Assembly: GCA_005885115.1 (NCBI GenBank)
Contig: VAXX01000471.1
Location: 1-6,285 of the forward strand
From: Actinomycetota bacterium
Lineage (GTDB): Bacteria > Actinomycetota > Actinomycetes > Mycobacteriales > Micromonosporaceae
Direction of reading: 5' to 3'
Length of the DNA: 6,285 bases
The notes under the pieces are model-generated. The model searched no databases and was not told where the DNA came from. It saw only the letters and a list, made by a program, of their open reading frames with translations. Made by a program: the position numbers and the translations under genes. This document shows positions 1 to 6,087 of this stretch, piece after piece. Position 1 is the first letter of the stretch, and each line of letters starts with the position of its first letter.

Positions 1-194
1 CGGATCGCCCGGCCGAGGTACTCCAGGCGCCAGGCCCGCTCGTTCCACAGGCCCGCCAGCGTCTTGAGCAGGTCGTCGAAGCCGCGCAGTTCGCGCAGCG
101 CGGTCAACGCCCCGCGGTCGGCCGGGTGCTCCCAGGCCCGCGAACTGATCCCGGTCAGGACCACCCGCCGTCGTGTCGGTGCCGTGTCCTCCAT
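1..194 (-). CDS. Probable M48-family metallopeptidase, N-terminal part only
   Basis: Only the first 64 or so codons are in the window; the gene runs off the left edge, so the zinc-binding HEXXH motif cannot be seen. The visible residues include SSRAWEHPADRGAL and FDDLLKTLAGLWNERAWRLE. This is the N-terminal style I remember from actinobacterial M48 (HtpX/Ste24-like) peptidases, which open with an 'EHPADR..AL..LR...GFD' block before the catalytic domain. The ATG at 194 is preceded by a G-rich Shine-Dalgarno-like run (GGGGG, about 200-204) and lies 12 bases after the TGA that ends the kinase-like gene upstream, so the two probably shared a transcript and perhaps coupled translation. Because that upstream gene is frameshifted, coupling may now be lost. 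Family assignment rests on memory of the N-terminal block only; it could be another protein sharing that block. Confidence 0.65.
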   Translation of the reverse strand, partial: MEDTAPTRRRVVLTGISSRAWEHPADRGALTALRELRGFDDLLKTLAGLWNERAWRLEYLGRAI

Positions 195-206
195 GATCGC
201 CCCCGA

Positions 207-708
207 TCAGCGCAGCCGCACGTACCCGTACTCCGGATCCTCCCCCACCGCCGCAACCCCGTCCACCAGCCGGTCGCAGTGCTCGGCCGTGGCCGCCGTG
301 GCGAAGAACCCGTCCTCCGCCGCCATCCACCGCCTCCGGACGCGCACTGGTCGCCCCCTCCACGATCAGCACATCGGGTACGGGCACGGTCCGCTCGCCC
401 GCGAAGCGCCCGAGCCCCCAGTCGTACACCGGGTGCCGGCCCGGCCGGCCCAGCGTCAGCGGCTCGAGGACGGTCTGCTCCAGCCGTTCCCAGAAGGTGA
501 ACTGGTCGCCCCACCCGTCGAGCAGCTCGTCGGTGTGGACGACCTGCACCGCCGCCCCGGCCGCGCTCAGCGCCGCCGCCAGCCGGCCCGCGAACGTCGT
601 CTTCCCGGCGCCGCTCGGCCCGTCGACCGCCACCAGCCGTACCGCGCCCAACCGCGCCGGCCGCGTCAGGATCTCGGCGGCCACGTCGGCGTACGTCCCG
701 ACGGTCAC
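207..708 (-). pseudogene. Broken uridine-kinase-like P-loop NTPase (internal deletion with frameshift)
   Basis: The N-terminal 123 codons, from GTG at 708, encode a P-loop NTPase of the uridine kinase/AAA-like type. The Walker A motif is GPSGAGKTT at residues 30-38, followed by VVHTDELLDGWGDQF, a PVYDW motif near residue 118-122 of the normal layout, and a hydrophobic strand VPDVLIVEG with a Walker B-like end. After TSAR (about 340) this frame turns into glycine- and arginine-rich low-complexity sequence. The expected family C-terminus (RRWMAAEDGFFA, then AEHCDRLVDG and GYVRLR) appears in a different frame from about 332 and ends at the TGA at 207-209. The two parts sum to roughly 166 residues, whereas intact relatives as I remember them are near 200, so about 30-45 residues seem missing. 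The start overlaps the cobQ stop as GTGA. A sequencing or assembly error is an alternative explanation. Confidence 0.7.
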
Positions 709-2216
709 GGCGGGGCCCCGGGTGGCAGGTACGGCAGCCCGGGCGGCGGTCCGGACTCGATCAGCCGCCACAGCGCACCGGTGTCGAGGTGCTCCTCCAC
801 CAGGTCCCCGAGCAGGTCGAGCAGACGCTCCCGGCGCCCGGTGAAGCAGGTATCGGCAGCGACCTGGAAACCCTTACGCCCGGCCAGCTCCGCCACATCG
901 GTGAGGAACGCCCGCCGGTACCCGTCCGACTCGAACGTGCCGTGCCAGTGCGTACCGAAGACGTTGCCGAGGCGGGCACCTTCGCCCGGCTCGATGAGCG
1001 GCGGCGCCTGGCTTTCCGTCACGTACCCGTGGTGGATCTCGTACCCGGACACCGCGTGCCCCCAGGCCCGGCCGGTGACTCCGGCGAGCGTCTTGTCCGG
1101 CGCGAACGCGATCCGTACCGGGAGCAGGCCGAGCCCGTCGACCCGACCGCGCCCGCTCTCCACCTCGTCGTCGATCGACCGGGCCAGCATCTGGTACCCG
1201 CCGCAGATCCCCAGCACGGGCTTGCCCGCCGCCGCGTGCAGACCGACCGCGTCGGCCAGGCCCTTGTCGCGTAACCACTCCAGATCGTCCACTGTGGACT
1301 TGCTACCCGGGAGGATGACGAGGTCGGCGTCGGCGACGTCGGCCGGCGAGGTGGTCAGCCGGACGGCCACCCCCGGCTCGGCGGCCAGTGCCTCGATGTC
1401 GGTGGCGTTGGAGATCCGGGGCAGCCGGACGACGGCCACCCGTAGCCAGTCGGTGCCGACCGGTGGCTCCGGCTGCCCGACGAGCCGTCCGTCCACATAG
1501 GACAGTGAGTCCTCGGTGTCGAGCCACAGGTCCGGATGCCACGGCAGGACCCCGTACGCCGGTCGGCCGGTCAACTGCCGGAGCGTGGCCAGCCCGGGTC
1601 GGAGCAGGTCGAGCGAGCCCCGGAACTTGTTCACCACGAACCCGGCGACCAGCGCCTGGTCCGCCGGCGCGAGCAGCGCCACGGTGCCGAAGAAGGACGC
1701 GAAGACCCCGCCCCGGTCGATGTCCCCCACGACGATGACGGGCAGGTCCGCCGCCCGGGCCAGGCCGAGGTTGACGAAGTCGCCGTCCCGCAGGTTGATC
1801 TCGGCGGGGCTGCCGGCGCCCTCGCACACCACCACATCGACGTCCCGGCGTAGTTCGGCCAGCGTGTCGAAGGCGGCTCCGGCGAGTTTCCGGCGCATCT
1901 GTGCGTAGTTGGCGGCGGTAACCTGCCCGACCGCCCGGCCCCGGAGCACCACCTGGCTGCTGCGGTCACTGCCGGGCTTGAGCAGGACCGGGTTGAACCG
2001 GACGCTGGGCGCCAATCCGCACGCGGCGGCCTGGAACGCCTGCGCGCGACCGATCTCGCCGCCGTCGAGGGCGACCGCGGAGTTGTTGGACATGTTCTGC
2101 GCCTTGAACGGAGCCACGCGTACGCCGCGCCGGTGCAACCACCGGCACAGTCCAGCGACCAGCATGCTCTTGCCGGCGTCCGAATTCGTCCCGGCGACGA
2201 GCAGCCCGCCCGTCAT
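705..2216 (-). CDS. cobQ: Cobyric acid synthase (glutamine-hydrolysing), CobQ
   Basis: This cytosolic enzyme amidates the b, d, e and g carboxylates of adenosylcobyrinic acid a,c-diamide to give cobyric acid, using ATP and glutamine. The 503-residue product has the complete family layout. An N-terminal dethiobiotin-synthetase-like ATPase domain carries the P-loop GTNSDAGKS (residues 9-17), [12 protein letters not shown] (35-46) and [12 protein letters not shown] (131-142). A C-terminal class I glutamine amidotransferase-like domain follows, with LPGSKST (302-308), the nucleophile Cys338 in [15 protein letters not shown] (392-397) and catalytic His425 in THWHG. The length is normal for CobQ. 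An in-frame start exists 63 bases further upstream, but the ATG at 2216 is preferred because residues 1-8 lead straight into the first beta strand and its ATGA overlaps the cobD stop. The stop codon in turn overlaps the next gene's GTG, which indicates translational coupling on both sides. Confidence 0.97.
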   Translation of the reverse strand: MTGGLLVAGTNSDAGKSMLVAGLCRWLHRRGVRVAPFKAQNMSNNSAVALDGGEIGRAQAFQAAACGLAPSVRFNPVLLKPGSDRSSQVVLRGRAVGQVTAANYAQMRRKLAGAAFDTLAELRRDVDVVVCEGAGSPAEINLRDGDFVNLGLARAADLPVIVVGDIDRGGVFASFFGTVALLAPADQALVAGFVVNKFRGSLDLLRPGLATLRQLTGRPAYGVLPWHPDLWLDTEDSLSYVDGRLVGQPEPPVGTDWLRVAVVRLPRISNATDIEALAAEPGVAVRLTTSPADVADADLVILPGSKSTVDDLEWLRDKGLADAVGLHAAAGKPVLGICGGYQMLARSIDDEVESGRGRVDGLGLLPVRIAFAPDKTLAGVTGRAWGHAVSGYEIHHGYVTESQAPPLIEPGEGARLGNVFGTHWHGTFESDGYRRAFLTDVAELAGRKGFQVAADTCFTGRRERLLDLLGDLVEEHLDTGALWRLIESGPPPGLPYLPPGAPP

Positions 2217-3208
2217 CGCCGGGACGCCCGGCGCAGCAGCGCCCGCCGGGCCGGGCGGGCCAGTACGTGACCGGCGCACAGCATGAGAGCGGCGGCACCG
2301 ACCGCCGCCGAGATCCGGGTGGCCCGGCGGATGTCGACCGGCTTCGGGCTACGTCCGTCGCCGAGGGTGGGCCGGTCCTCGACCCGCCCTTCGTAGACGT
2401 TGCGCCCGCCCAGGCGTACCCCGAGCGCCCCGGCCATGGCCGCCTCGCACTGTCCGGAGTTGGGACTCGGGTGCCGGGCACCGTCGCGCAGCCAGGTTCG
2501 TACGGCGGCCGAGCGGCTGCCTCCCGCGAGCGGCGCGACGAGTGCGGTCAGCGCGGCGGTCAGCCGGGCCGGTACGAGGTTGGCCGCGTCGTCGAGCCGC
2601 GCGGCCGCCGTACCGAAGCGCCGGTACCGGGTCGACCGGTGTCCCACCATGGCGTCGAGGGTGTTGACCGCGCGGTACCCGACGAGCCCGGGCAGTCCCG
2701 CGAGGGCGCCCCAGACGAGCGGGGCCACTTCCGCGTCGGAGCTGTTCTCCGCGACCGACTCGATCGTCGCCCGGGACAGGCCCTCCTCGTCCAAAGTGGA
2801 CGGGTCCCGGCCACAGAGGTGGGGCAGGCGTTCCCGGGCAGCGGGCAGGTCACCGCGCTCCAACTCGTCGGCCAGGACGGTCGCCTCGCGGCGCAGACTC
2901 GTACCGCCGAGGACGATCCAGGTGGTCGCGGCGACCAGTCCTGCCCGTACCCACGGATGGTGGCGGGTCGCCGCGGTGGCCGCCGTCGCGAACGCGACCG
3001 GTGCCCCCACCGCGATCGCGGCGAACCCGACCCCGGCGCGGCGATCCGGGGCGTAGAGCCTCTGCTCGAGCGCGGCGGCGGCCCGGCCGAAGCCGGCGAC
3101 CGGATGCCACCGGCGCGGGTCACCGAGCACCGCGTCCAGCACCGCCCCGGCAACCAGACCGCCGCCGTGTGCGAGGGCCAACGCCACCCGCCGATCCCGA
3201 CCCGCCAT
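2213..3208 (-). CDS. cobD: Adenosylcobinamide-phosphate synthase CobD/CbiB
   Basis: This membrane protein condenses adenosylcobyric acid with (R)-1-amino-2-propanol (or its O-phosphate) to form adenosylcobinamide (phosphate), the step after CobQ. The 331-residue product has family motifs GDPRRWHPV (29-37), [16 protein letters not shown] (143-158), [16 protein letters not shown] (180-195), [16 protein letters not shown] (203-218) and [18 protein letters not shown] (246-263). Hydrophobic stretches around residues 9-28, 60-80, 88-101, 165-180, 217-229 and 300-317 fit a polytopic membrane protein. The open frame extends 167 codons further upstream, but that part runs through the hairpin and antisense to the HicB-like frame with low-complexity sequence. 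The ATG at 3208 has a good Shine-Dalgarno (GGAGAGGGG, within 3213-3221) and starts at the usual point. It is ATGA-coupled to cobQ. The enzyme immediately upstream in the pathway, CobQ, is thus the next gene downstream. Confidence 0.96.
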   Translation of the reverse strand: MAGRDRRVALALAHGGGLVAGAVLDAVLGDPRRWHPVAGFGRAAAALEQRLYAPDRRAGVGFAAIAVGAPVAFATAATAATRHHPWVRAGLVAATTWIVLGGTSLRREATVLADELERGDLPAARERLPHLCGRDPSTLDEEGLSRATIESVAENSSDAEVAPLVWGALAGLPGLVGYRAVNTLDAMVGHRSTRYRRFGTAAARLDDAANLVPARLTAALTALVAPLAGGSRSAAVRTWLRDGARHPSPNSGQCEAAMAGALGVRLGGRNVYEGRVEDRPTLGDGRSPKPVDIRRATRISAAVGAAALMLCAGHVLARPARRALLRRASRR

Positions 3209-3236
3209 TTCGCCCCTCTCCGTCCGCCGGTCCGCA

Positions 3237-3274
3237 CGGTCGGCGTCGCGTTCCCTGTGCCGCGACGCCGACCG
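3237..3274 (-). terminator. Perfect 14-bp stem-loop between the HicB-like gene and cobD
   Basis: Bases 3237-3250 (CGGTCGGCGTCGCG) are exactly complementary to 3261-3274 (CGCGACGCCGACCG), with a 10-base loop TTCCCTGTGC. On the minus strand the structure starts 14 bases after the HicB-like stop and ends 28 bases before the cobD ATG. No U-run follows on either strand. It could be a tail-less actinobacterial terminator ending the ssb/HicB-like transcript, an RNA-processing or stability element, or an attenuator for cobD. The perfect pairing is seen; the function is inferred. Confidence 0.6.
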
Positions 3275-3288
3275 CCGCCTCGGGCAGC

Positions 3289-3681
3289 CTAGCCAGCCCC
3301 GTTGACCCCCTCGCCGGGCTGGCCGCGGCGCCGGAGGAGTTGGTGCACCCGCTGGTGCGAGATCTCCAGCATCACCCCGAGGTCCCGTACGGACAGTCCG
3401 GGCGCCAACGCGATCACCCGCTCGGTCAGTCCCCGGGCCCGTTCCTCGGCCACCTGAGCCGCGCGCCGGGCCGCCCGTACCCCGGCGACCAGCCGGTCGA
3501 GCGCGGCGTCCCCGGTGTGGAAGTCGTACTCGACCCAGCCCCGGCCCAGCAGCCCGCGTACCCGCCGGTCCAGCGCGTACAGGCTCCCGGCCCGGCGCTG
3601 TGCGGCCAGCTCGGGTATCTCCGCCCGCCAGCCCCGGTCGTCGCGCGTCACCACCACCCGAGGGCCCAGTTCCCCAGCCAC
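3289..3681 (-). CDS. Solitary HicB-like protein with C-terminal helix-turn-helix
   Basis: The 130-residue product has a HicB-antitoxin-like half at about residues 7-57. Its pattern VVVTRDDRGWRAEIPEL, then LYALDRRVRGLLG, is the beta-strand/helix arrangement of the partial RNase-H-like HicB fold. An arginine- and alanine-rich helix follows (58-92), then a helix-turn-helix at 94-118 (GLSVRDLGVMLEISHQRVHQLL), which resembles sigma-70 region 4/Xre-type DNA readers. HicB antitoxins usually neutralise a small HicA RNase and bind their own promoter; no HicA-like ORF lies on either side, so this is probably a lone regulator of the kind common in actinobacteria. The GTG at 3681 is chosen over an in-frame start at 3744, because GGGGGGAG (3688-3695) lies 6 bases before it and the longer form would overlap ssb. 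It lies 43 bases after the ssb stop and may share its promoter. Confidence 0.75.
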   Translation of the reverse strand: MAGELGPRVVVTRDDRGWRAEIPELAAQRRAGSLYALDRRVRGLLGRGWVEYDFHTGDAALDRLVAGVRAARRAAQVAEERARGLTERVIALAPGLSVRDLGVMLEISHQRVHQLLRRRGQPGEGVNGAG

Positions 3682-3724
3682 CGCACGCTCCCCCCATGAA
3701 CCGACACACCGCAGTGATCGACGG

Positions 3725-4300
3725 TCAGCCGCGGGCGCCCGCAAGGGACTGCTCGTCGGCGCCGCCGGCCGGAACGATCGGGCTGGTGTCGTAGACCGCC
3801 GGGTCGAACTCGTCGAACAGCTCGCTGTCCGGCGGCAGATCGTCGGGTCGACCCGGGTCGTCCATCGGCTCGGTCAGCTCGCCGCCGATCGCCGCCGCGC
3901 TGGTCGCGTCGTTGATCATGTCGGTCGAGCCGGGCGGCCTGCGCCGGGCGAACTTGTCGACGCCGCGGTTGAGGTCGTGGCCGACCGAGAGCGCATCCAG
4001 CTCGTACGTCGTGCGCTTGTTGCCCTGGTCGTCCAGCCAGTCCCGGCTGTAGAGCCGCCCGTAGACGATCAGCGGGTCACCGAGCTGTACGGACACCGAC
4101 ACGTTCTCGCCGAGCCGGCGCCAGCACGCCACGCGTACCCGCAGCGTGTCGCCGTCGACCCACTGACCGCGCTCCTTGTCGAACCGGCGCGACGTGGACG
4201 CAATCTTGAATGTCACCACGAACGCGCCGGTGACGCTCGTGCGCCGCCATTCCGGTGCGGTCAGCACGTTGCCGACCACGGTGACCGGGGTATCGAACAT
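3725..4300 (-). CDS. ssb: Single-stranded DNA-binding protein (paralogue-type, no acidic tip)
   Basis: This protein coats single-stranded DNA in replication, repair or recombination. The 191-residue product has an N-terminal OB fold (about residues 3-110) with family motifs VTVVGNVLTAPEWR, FVVTFKIASTSRRFD, DTLRVRVACWRRLGENV and GDPLIVYGRLYSRDW, then LDALSVGHDLNRG. The tail is acidic in the middle (about 145-170, rich in D, E and P) but ends in SLAGARG. It therefore lacks the DDDIPF-like tip that housekeeping SSBs use to recruit partner proteins. This points to the second, SsbB-type paralogue of actinobacteria, and the usual replication neighbours rpsF and rpsR are also absent. The ATG at 4300 has a strong Shine-Dalgarno (AGGAG at 4306-4310, 5 bases away); an in-frame start 135 bases further upstream has no comparable support. 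Confidence 0.93.
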   Translation of the reverse strand: MFDTPVTVVGNVLTAPEWRRTSVTGAFVVTFKIASTSRRFDKERGQWVDGDTLRVRVACWRRLGENVSVSVQLGDPLIVYGRLYSRDWLDDQGNKRTTYELDALSVGHDLNRGVDKFARRRPPGSTDMINDATSAAAIGGELTEPMDDPGRPDDLPPDSELFDEFDPAVYDTSPIVPAGGADEQSLAGARG

Positions 4301-4407
4301 GCTCTCTCCTGACGATCGGGCCCGGCGCCAGGGCCGGACGGCTGGGTTCCGCTCGGGACGTACCGTGCCCGACGCCACTGCCCTGCGCCAGGCACCCGAC
4401 CCCGATC

Positions 4408-4416
4408 TGTGGACAG
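4408..4416 (-). promoter_or_regulatory. DnaA-box-like 9-mer (copy 1)
   Basis: The minus strand reads CTGTCCACA. This fits the degenerate actinobacterial DnaA-box consensus (Y-Y-V-TCCACA) and differs at one base from the preferred TTGTCCACA. It lies 108 bases upstream of the ssb ATG, in the same orientation as the second copy and 19 bases from it. Binding is inferred only from the sequence match. Confidence 0.35.
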
Positions 4417-4426
4417 CGAGGGTGCA

Positions 4427-4435
4427 TGTGGACAA
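4427..4435 (-). promoter_or_regulatory. DnaA-box-like 9-mer (copy 2, perfect)
   Basis: The minus strand reads TTGTCCACA, an exact match to the high-affinity box of Streptomyces-type DnaA. It falls in the spacer of the weak TTGAAA-based candidate promoter for ssb, so DnaA bound here could affect ssb transcription. It also overlaps possible upstream starts of the hydrolase frame. Confidence 0.4.
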
Positions 4436-4484
4436 CCGAACGATCTTTCAAGTGATCTGCTATGGACGAGGTACCGTCCAGAAC

Positions 4485-5432
4485 GTGGAGACCGACATCC
4501 TCGGCAGCGGATACCTACGCCGCACTTTTGATCTGGGCAGCGACGACGAGGGACCGGTGGTCGCGACGCTGGTCAGCCGGCCCGCGCCACGCTCGACCGG
4601 TCGCGCCGTCCTCTACGTGCACGGCTACGCCGACTACTTCTTCCAGGCGCACCTGGCCGACTACTACGTCGAGCGGGGCATCCACTTCTACGCCCTCGAT
4701 CTGCGCAAGTACGGCCGGAGCCTGCTCCCCCACCAGACCCCCAACTTCGTCCGGGACATCCGCGAGTACTTCCCGGAGATAGACGCGGCCGTCAAGACCA
4801 TCCGATCGGAGGACGGGCACGAACGGCTGCTGCTCAACGCGCACTCGACCGGCGGCCTGGTCGCCGCGCTGTGGGCGCACCACACCCGCGCCGACGCCCC
4901 GGTCGACGCGATCTTCCTGAACAGCCCGTTCTTCGAGTTCAACGTGAACCGGATGACCCGCCAGACGGTCGGGTCGCTGTACGACGTGATCTCCCGGTTC
5001 CGGCCGTATGCCCGGCTGCCGCTCGGTCTGTCGACCGCGTACGGCCACAGCATCCACGTCGACCACCACGGCGAGTGGGAGTTCGAGACGACCTGGAAAC
5101 CGATCGTGGGTATCCCGGTCCGGGCCGCCTGGCTCACCGCGATCCGGGCGGCGCACGCGCAACTCCGTGCCGGCCTGGATATCCAGGTACCGGTGCTGGT
5201 GGCCTGTTCGACGCGCAGTTACCGCAAGCCGATCTGGAGCGAGGCGGCGATGAGCGCGGACGCGGTTCTCGACGTCGAGCACATCGCGGCGTACGCCTGC
5301 CGGCTCGGCCGGCACGTCACGCTGGTACGCATCGACGGCGGCCTGCACGATCTGGTGCTGTCCGCACCGCCGGTACGGGAGAAGGTATTCGCCGAACTCG
5401 ATCACTGGCTGGACGCCTACCTGCCGGGGTAG
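4485..5432 (+). CDS. Alpha/beta hydrolase (serine aminopeptidase S33 / lysophospholipase-like)
   Basis: The 315-residue product is a cytosolic alpha/beta-hydrolase with no signal peptide or membrane segment. LYVHGYADYFFQ (43-54) provides the HG oxyanion-side motif, LDLRKYGRSL (71-80) is a conserved family block, and LLLNAHSTGGLV (115-126) is the nucleophile elbow with Ser121. Elbow position 119 is Ala where GHSTGG is more usual. His288 in IDGGLHDL is the probable catalytic histidine, and an Asp near 259-263 the probable acid. The substrate cannot be read from the sequence; relatives act on esters, acylglycerols or peptides. The frame is open back to 4176, but bases before 4300 are antisense to ssb. 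The GTG at 4485 is chosen because family-like sequence (ETDILGSGY) starts there; GTG at 4428, with GAGGG 5 bases before it, is a real alternative. The 3' end overlaps the convergent DUF1444-like gene. Confidence 0.88.
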   Translation: METDILGSGYLRRTFDLGSDDEGPVVATLVSRPAPRSTGRAVLYVHGYADYFFQAHLADYYVERGIHFYALDLRKYGRSLLPHQTPNFVRDIREYFPEIDAAVKTIRSEDGHERLLLNAHSTGGLVAALWAHHTRADAPVDAIFLNSPFFEFNVNRMTRQTVGSLYDVISRFRPYARLPLGLSTAYGHSIHVDHHGEWEFETTWKPIVGIPVRAAWLTAIRAAHAQLRAGLDIQVPVLVACSTRSYRKPIWSEAAMSADAVLDVEHIAAYACRLGRHVTLVRIDGGLHDLVLSAPPVREKVFAELDHWLDAYLPG

Positions 5433-5944
5433 ACATCCCAGTCCCCGCCGCGGCGGATCAGCAGGCCGTGCAGCAGCAGGTGCGGACCGCGGGCGAAGAA
5501 CACCCGATCCACGGCGCGGCGCGCCTTGGCGATACCCGACGGCGAGTGCGAGCCGGTGAGGATCACGACGTCCCGCGCGGGTACCCCGATGACGAGGTCG
5601 CCCGGGACCGACCCGGCCAGCTCGTCCCAGAACGCGTCGGCGAGAACCACGCTGGACTCCAGGCCGGAGAACGAGAGCATCAGCGCCGGCGGCTGGCCGT
5701 GGATCTGCACCCGGTCGACCATCAGGTCCAGGTATCCGGCGGCACGCCGACGCAGCTCCCGCCGGGTGAGGTCGAGACGGTCAAGGTCGCGCCAGGTGAC
5801 CAGGCGCTCGCCGAACGGCGGCCCGATGGTGTACCCGACGAGCAGCCCGTCAAAGTACTCGTCGAGTACGTGCTGGTCGCTGTACGCACCGTCATCGGGC
5901 GACACCAGCAGCGGGAGGACGGTGGCGCTCGTTACCTGCTGCAC
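5417..5944 (-). CDS. DUF1444 (YtpQ)-like protein of unknown function
   Basis: The 175-residue product is probably soluble and of unknown function. It resembles the DUF1444/YtpQ family in an order I recognise. First comes a segment in which the protein reports a 'view' (LLVGYTIGPPFGERLVTWRDL, about 34-54), then DLTRRELRRRAAGYLDLMV (58-76). Next are SFSGLESSVVLADAFWDEL (91-109), VIGVPARDVVILTGSHS (118-134, the family's PSRD-like block) and a final basic helix. It lacks the longer N-terminal region of YtpQ, so either the family is shorter here or the match is distant. The start is GTG at 5944; no Shine-Dalgarno lies before it, but TAGCTT sits 7 bases upstream, which suits a leaderless transcript. 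A later in-frame GTG near 5905 is possible. The gene is convergent with, and overlaps by 16 bases, the hydrolase. Confidence 0.7.
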   Translation of the reverse strand: MQQVTSATVLPLLVSPDDGAYSDQHVLDEYFDGLLVGYTIGPPFGERLVTWRDLDRLDLTRRELRRRAAGYLDLMVDRVQIHGQPPALMLSFSGLESSVVLADAFWDELAGSVPGDLVIGVPARDVVILTGSHSPSGIAKARRAVDRVFFARGPHLLLHGLLIRRGGDWDVYPGR

Positions 5945-5951
5945 ACTCAGA

Positions 5952-5957
5952 AAGCTA
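5952..5957 (-). promoter_or_regulatory. Candidate -10 element for a leaderless DUF1444-like transcript
   Basis: On the minus strand TAGCTT (a TANNNT hexamer) ends 7 bases before the GTG at 5944, so transcription would begin at or next to the start codon. No purine-rich ribosome-binding site precedes the GTG, and the surrounding 45 bases are clearly richer in A and T than the genes. No good -35 is visible at 17-18 bases. Leaderless genes are common in actinobacteria; this case is inferred. Confidence 0.35.
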
Positions 5958-6065
5958 ATCGGTGAAGCCGAATATGAGAAACCCTCCGTTCGGTCCTGAC
6001 CTGCGACTACGCGGTCCGTACGAGGCTGGCCGGTAATGGTCTGGGGTCCGGTGCACCCGGGACGG

Positions 6066-6071
6066 TAACCT
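6066..6071 (+). promoter_or_regulatory. Candidate -10 element for the tRNA-Arg gene
   Basis: TAACCT fits the actinobacterial TANNNT -10 pattern and lies 16 bases before the mature tRNA 5' end, which would give a short 5' leader for RNase P. No clear TTGACA-like -35 is seen 17 bases upstream (the region reads GGGGTC). The assignment rests on spacing and pattern only. Confidence 0.3.
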
Positions 6072-6087
6072 CTGACAAGCCGGACTC

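Larger units (their letters stand above)
4301..4484. promoter_or_regulatory. Divergent intergenic region between ssb and the hydrolase
   Basis: These 184 bases must hold the promoters for ssb (minus strand) and the hydrolase (plus strand). A TTGAAA -35-like hexamer reads leftward at 4451-4446, but the hexamer 17 bases on (CATGCA) is a poor -10. Reading rightward, TATGGA at 4471-4476 is a possible weak -10 just before the hydrolase GTG. Neither is convincing alone. Two DnaA-box-like 9-mers, listed separately, lie inside it. I see no LexA-type GAAC-N4-GTTC box. Confidence 0.4.

Noticed and set aside
1287..1299. Palindrome GTCCACTGTGGAC
   Set aside because: It lies in well-conserved cobQ coding sequence (STVDD) and is explained by codon choice; it is not near a promoter.
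64..1500. 478-codon plus-strand open frame
   Set aside because: It is antisense to cobQ and the kinase gene, is rich in Arg, Ser and Pro, and has no recognisable motif; it is a by-product of high GC content.
3209..3288. Cobalamin riboswitch before cobD
   Set aside because: The 80-base gap is too short and lacks a recognisable B12 box; only the 14-bp hairpin is present. None is seen upstream of ssb either.
3209..3709. 167-codon N-terminal extension of the cobD frame
   Set aside because: It is Gly/Arg-rich, overlaps the HicB-like gene in another frame and crosses the hairpin; the ATG at 3208 has a ribosome-binding site and the family start.
4176..4484. Upstream extension of the hydrolase frame
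   Set aside because: The first part is antisense to ssb and the rest spans the divergent promoter region; there is no family-like sequence before about 4485.
4485..5432. Non-canonical AHSTG nucleophile elbow as a sign of an inactive enzyme
   Set aside because: Ala at the first elbow position is found in active alpha/beta hydrolases, and Ser121 and His288 are both in place.
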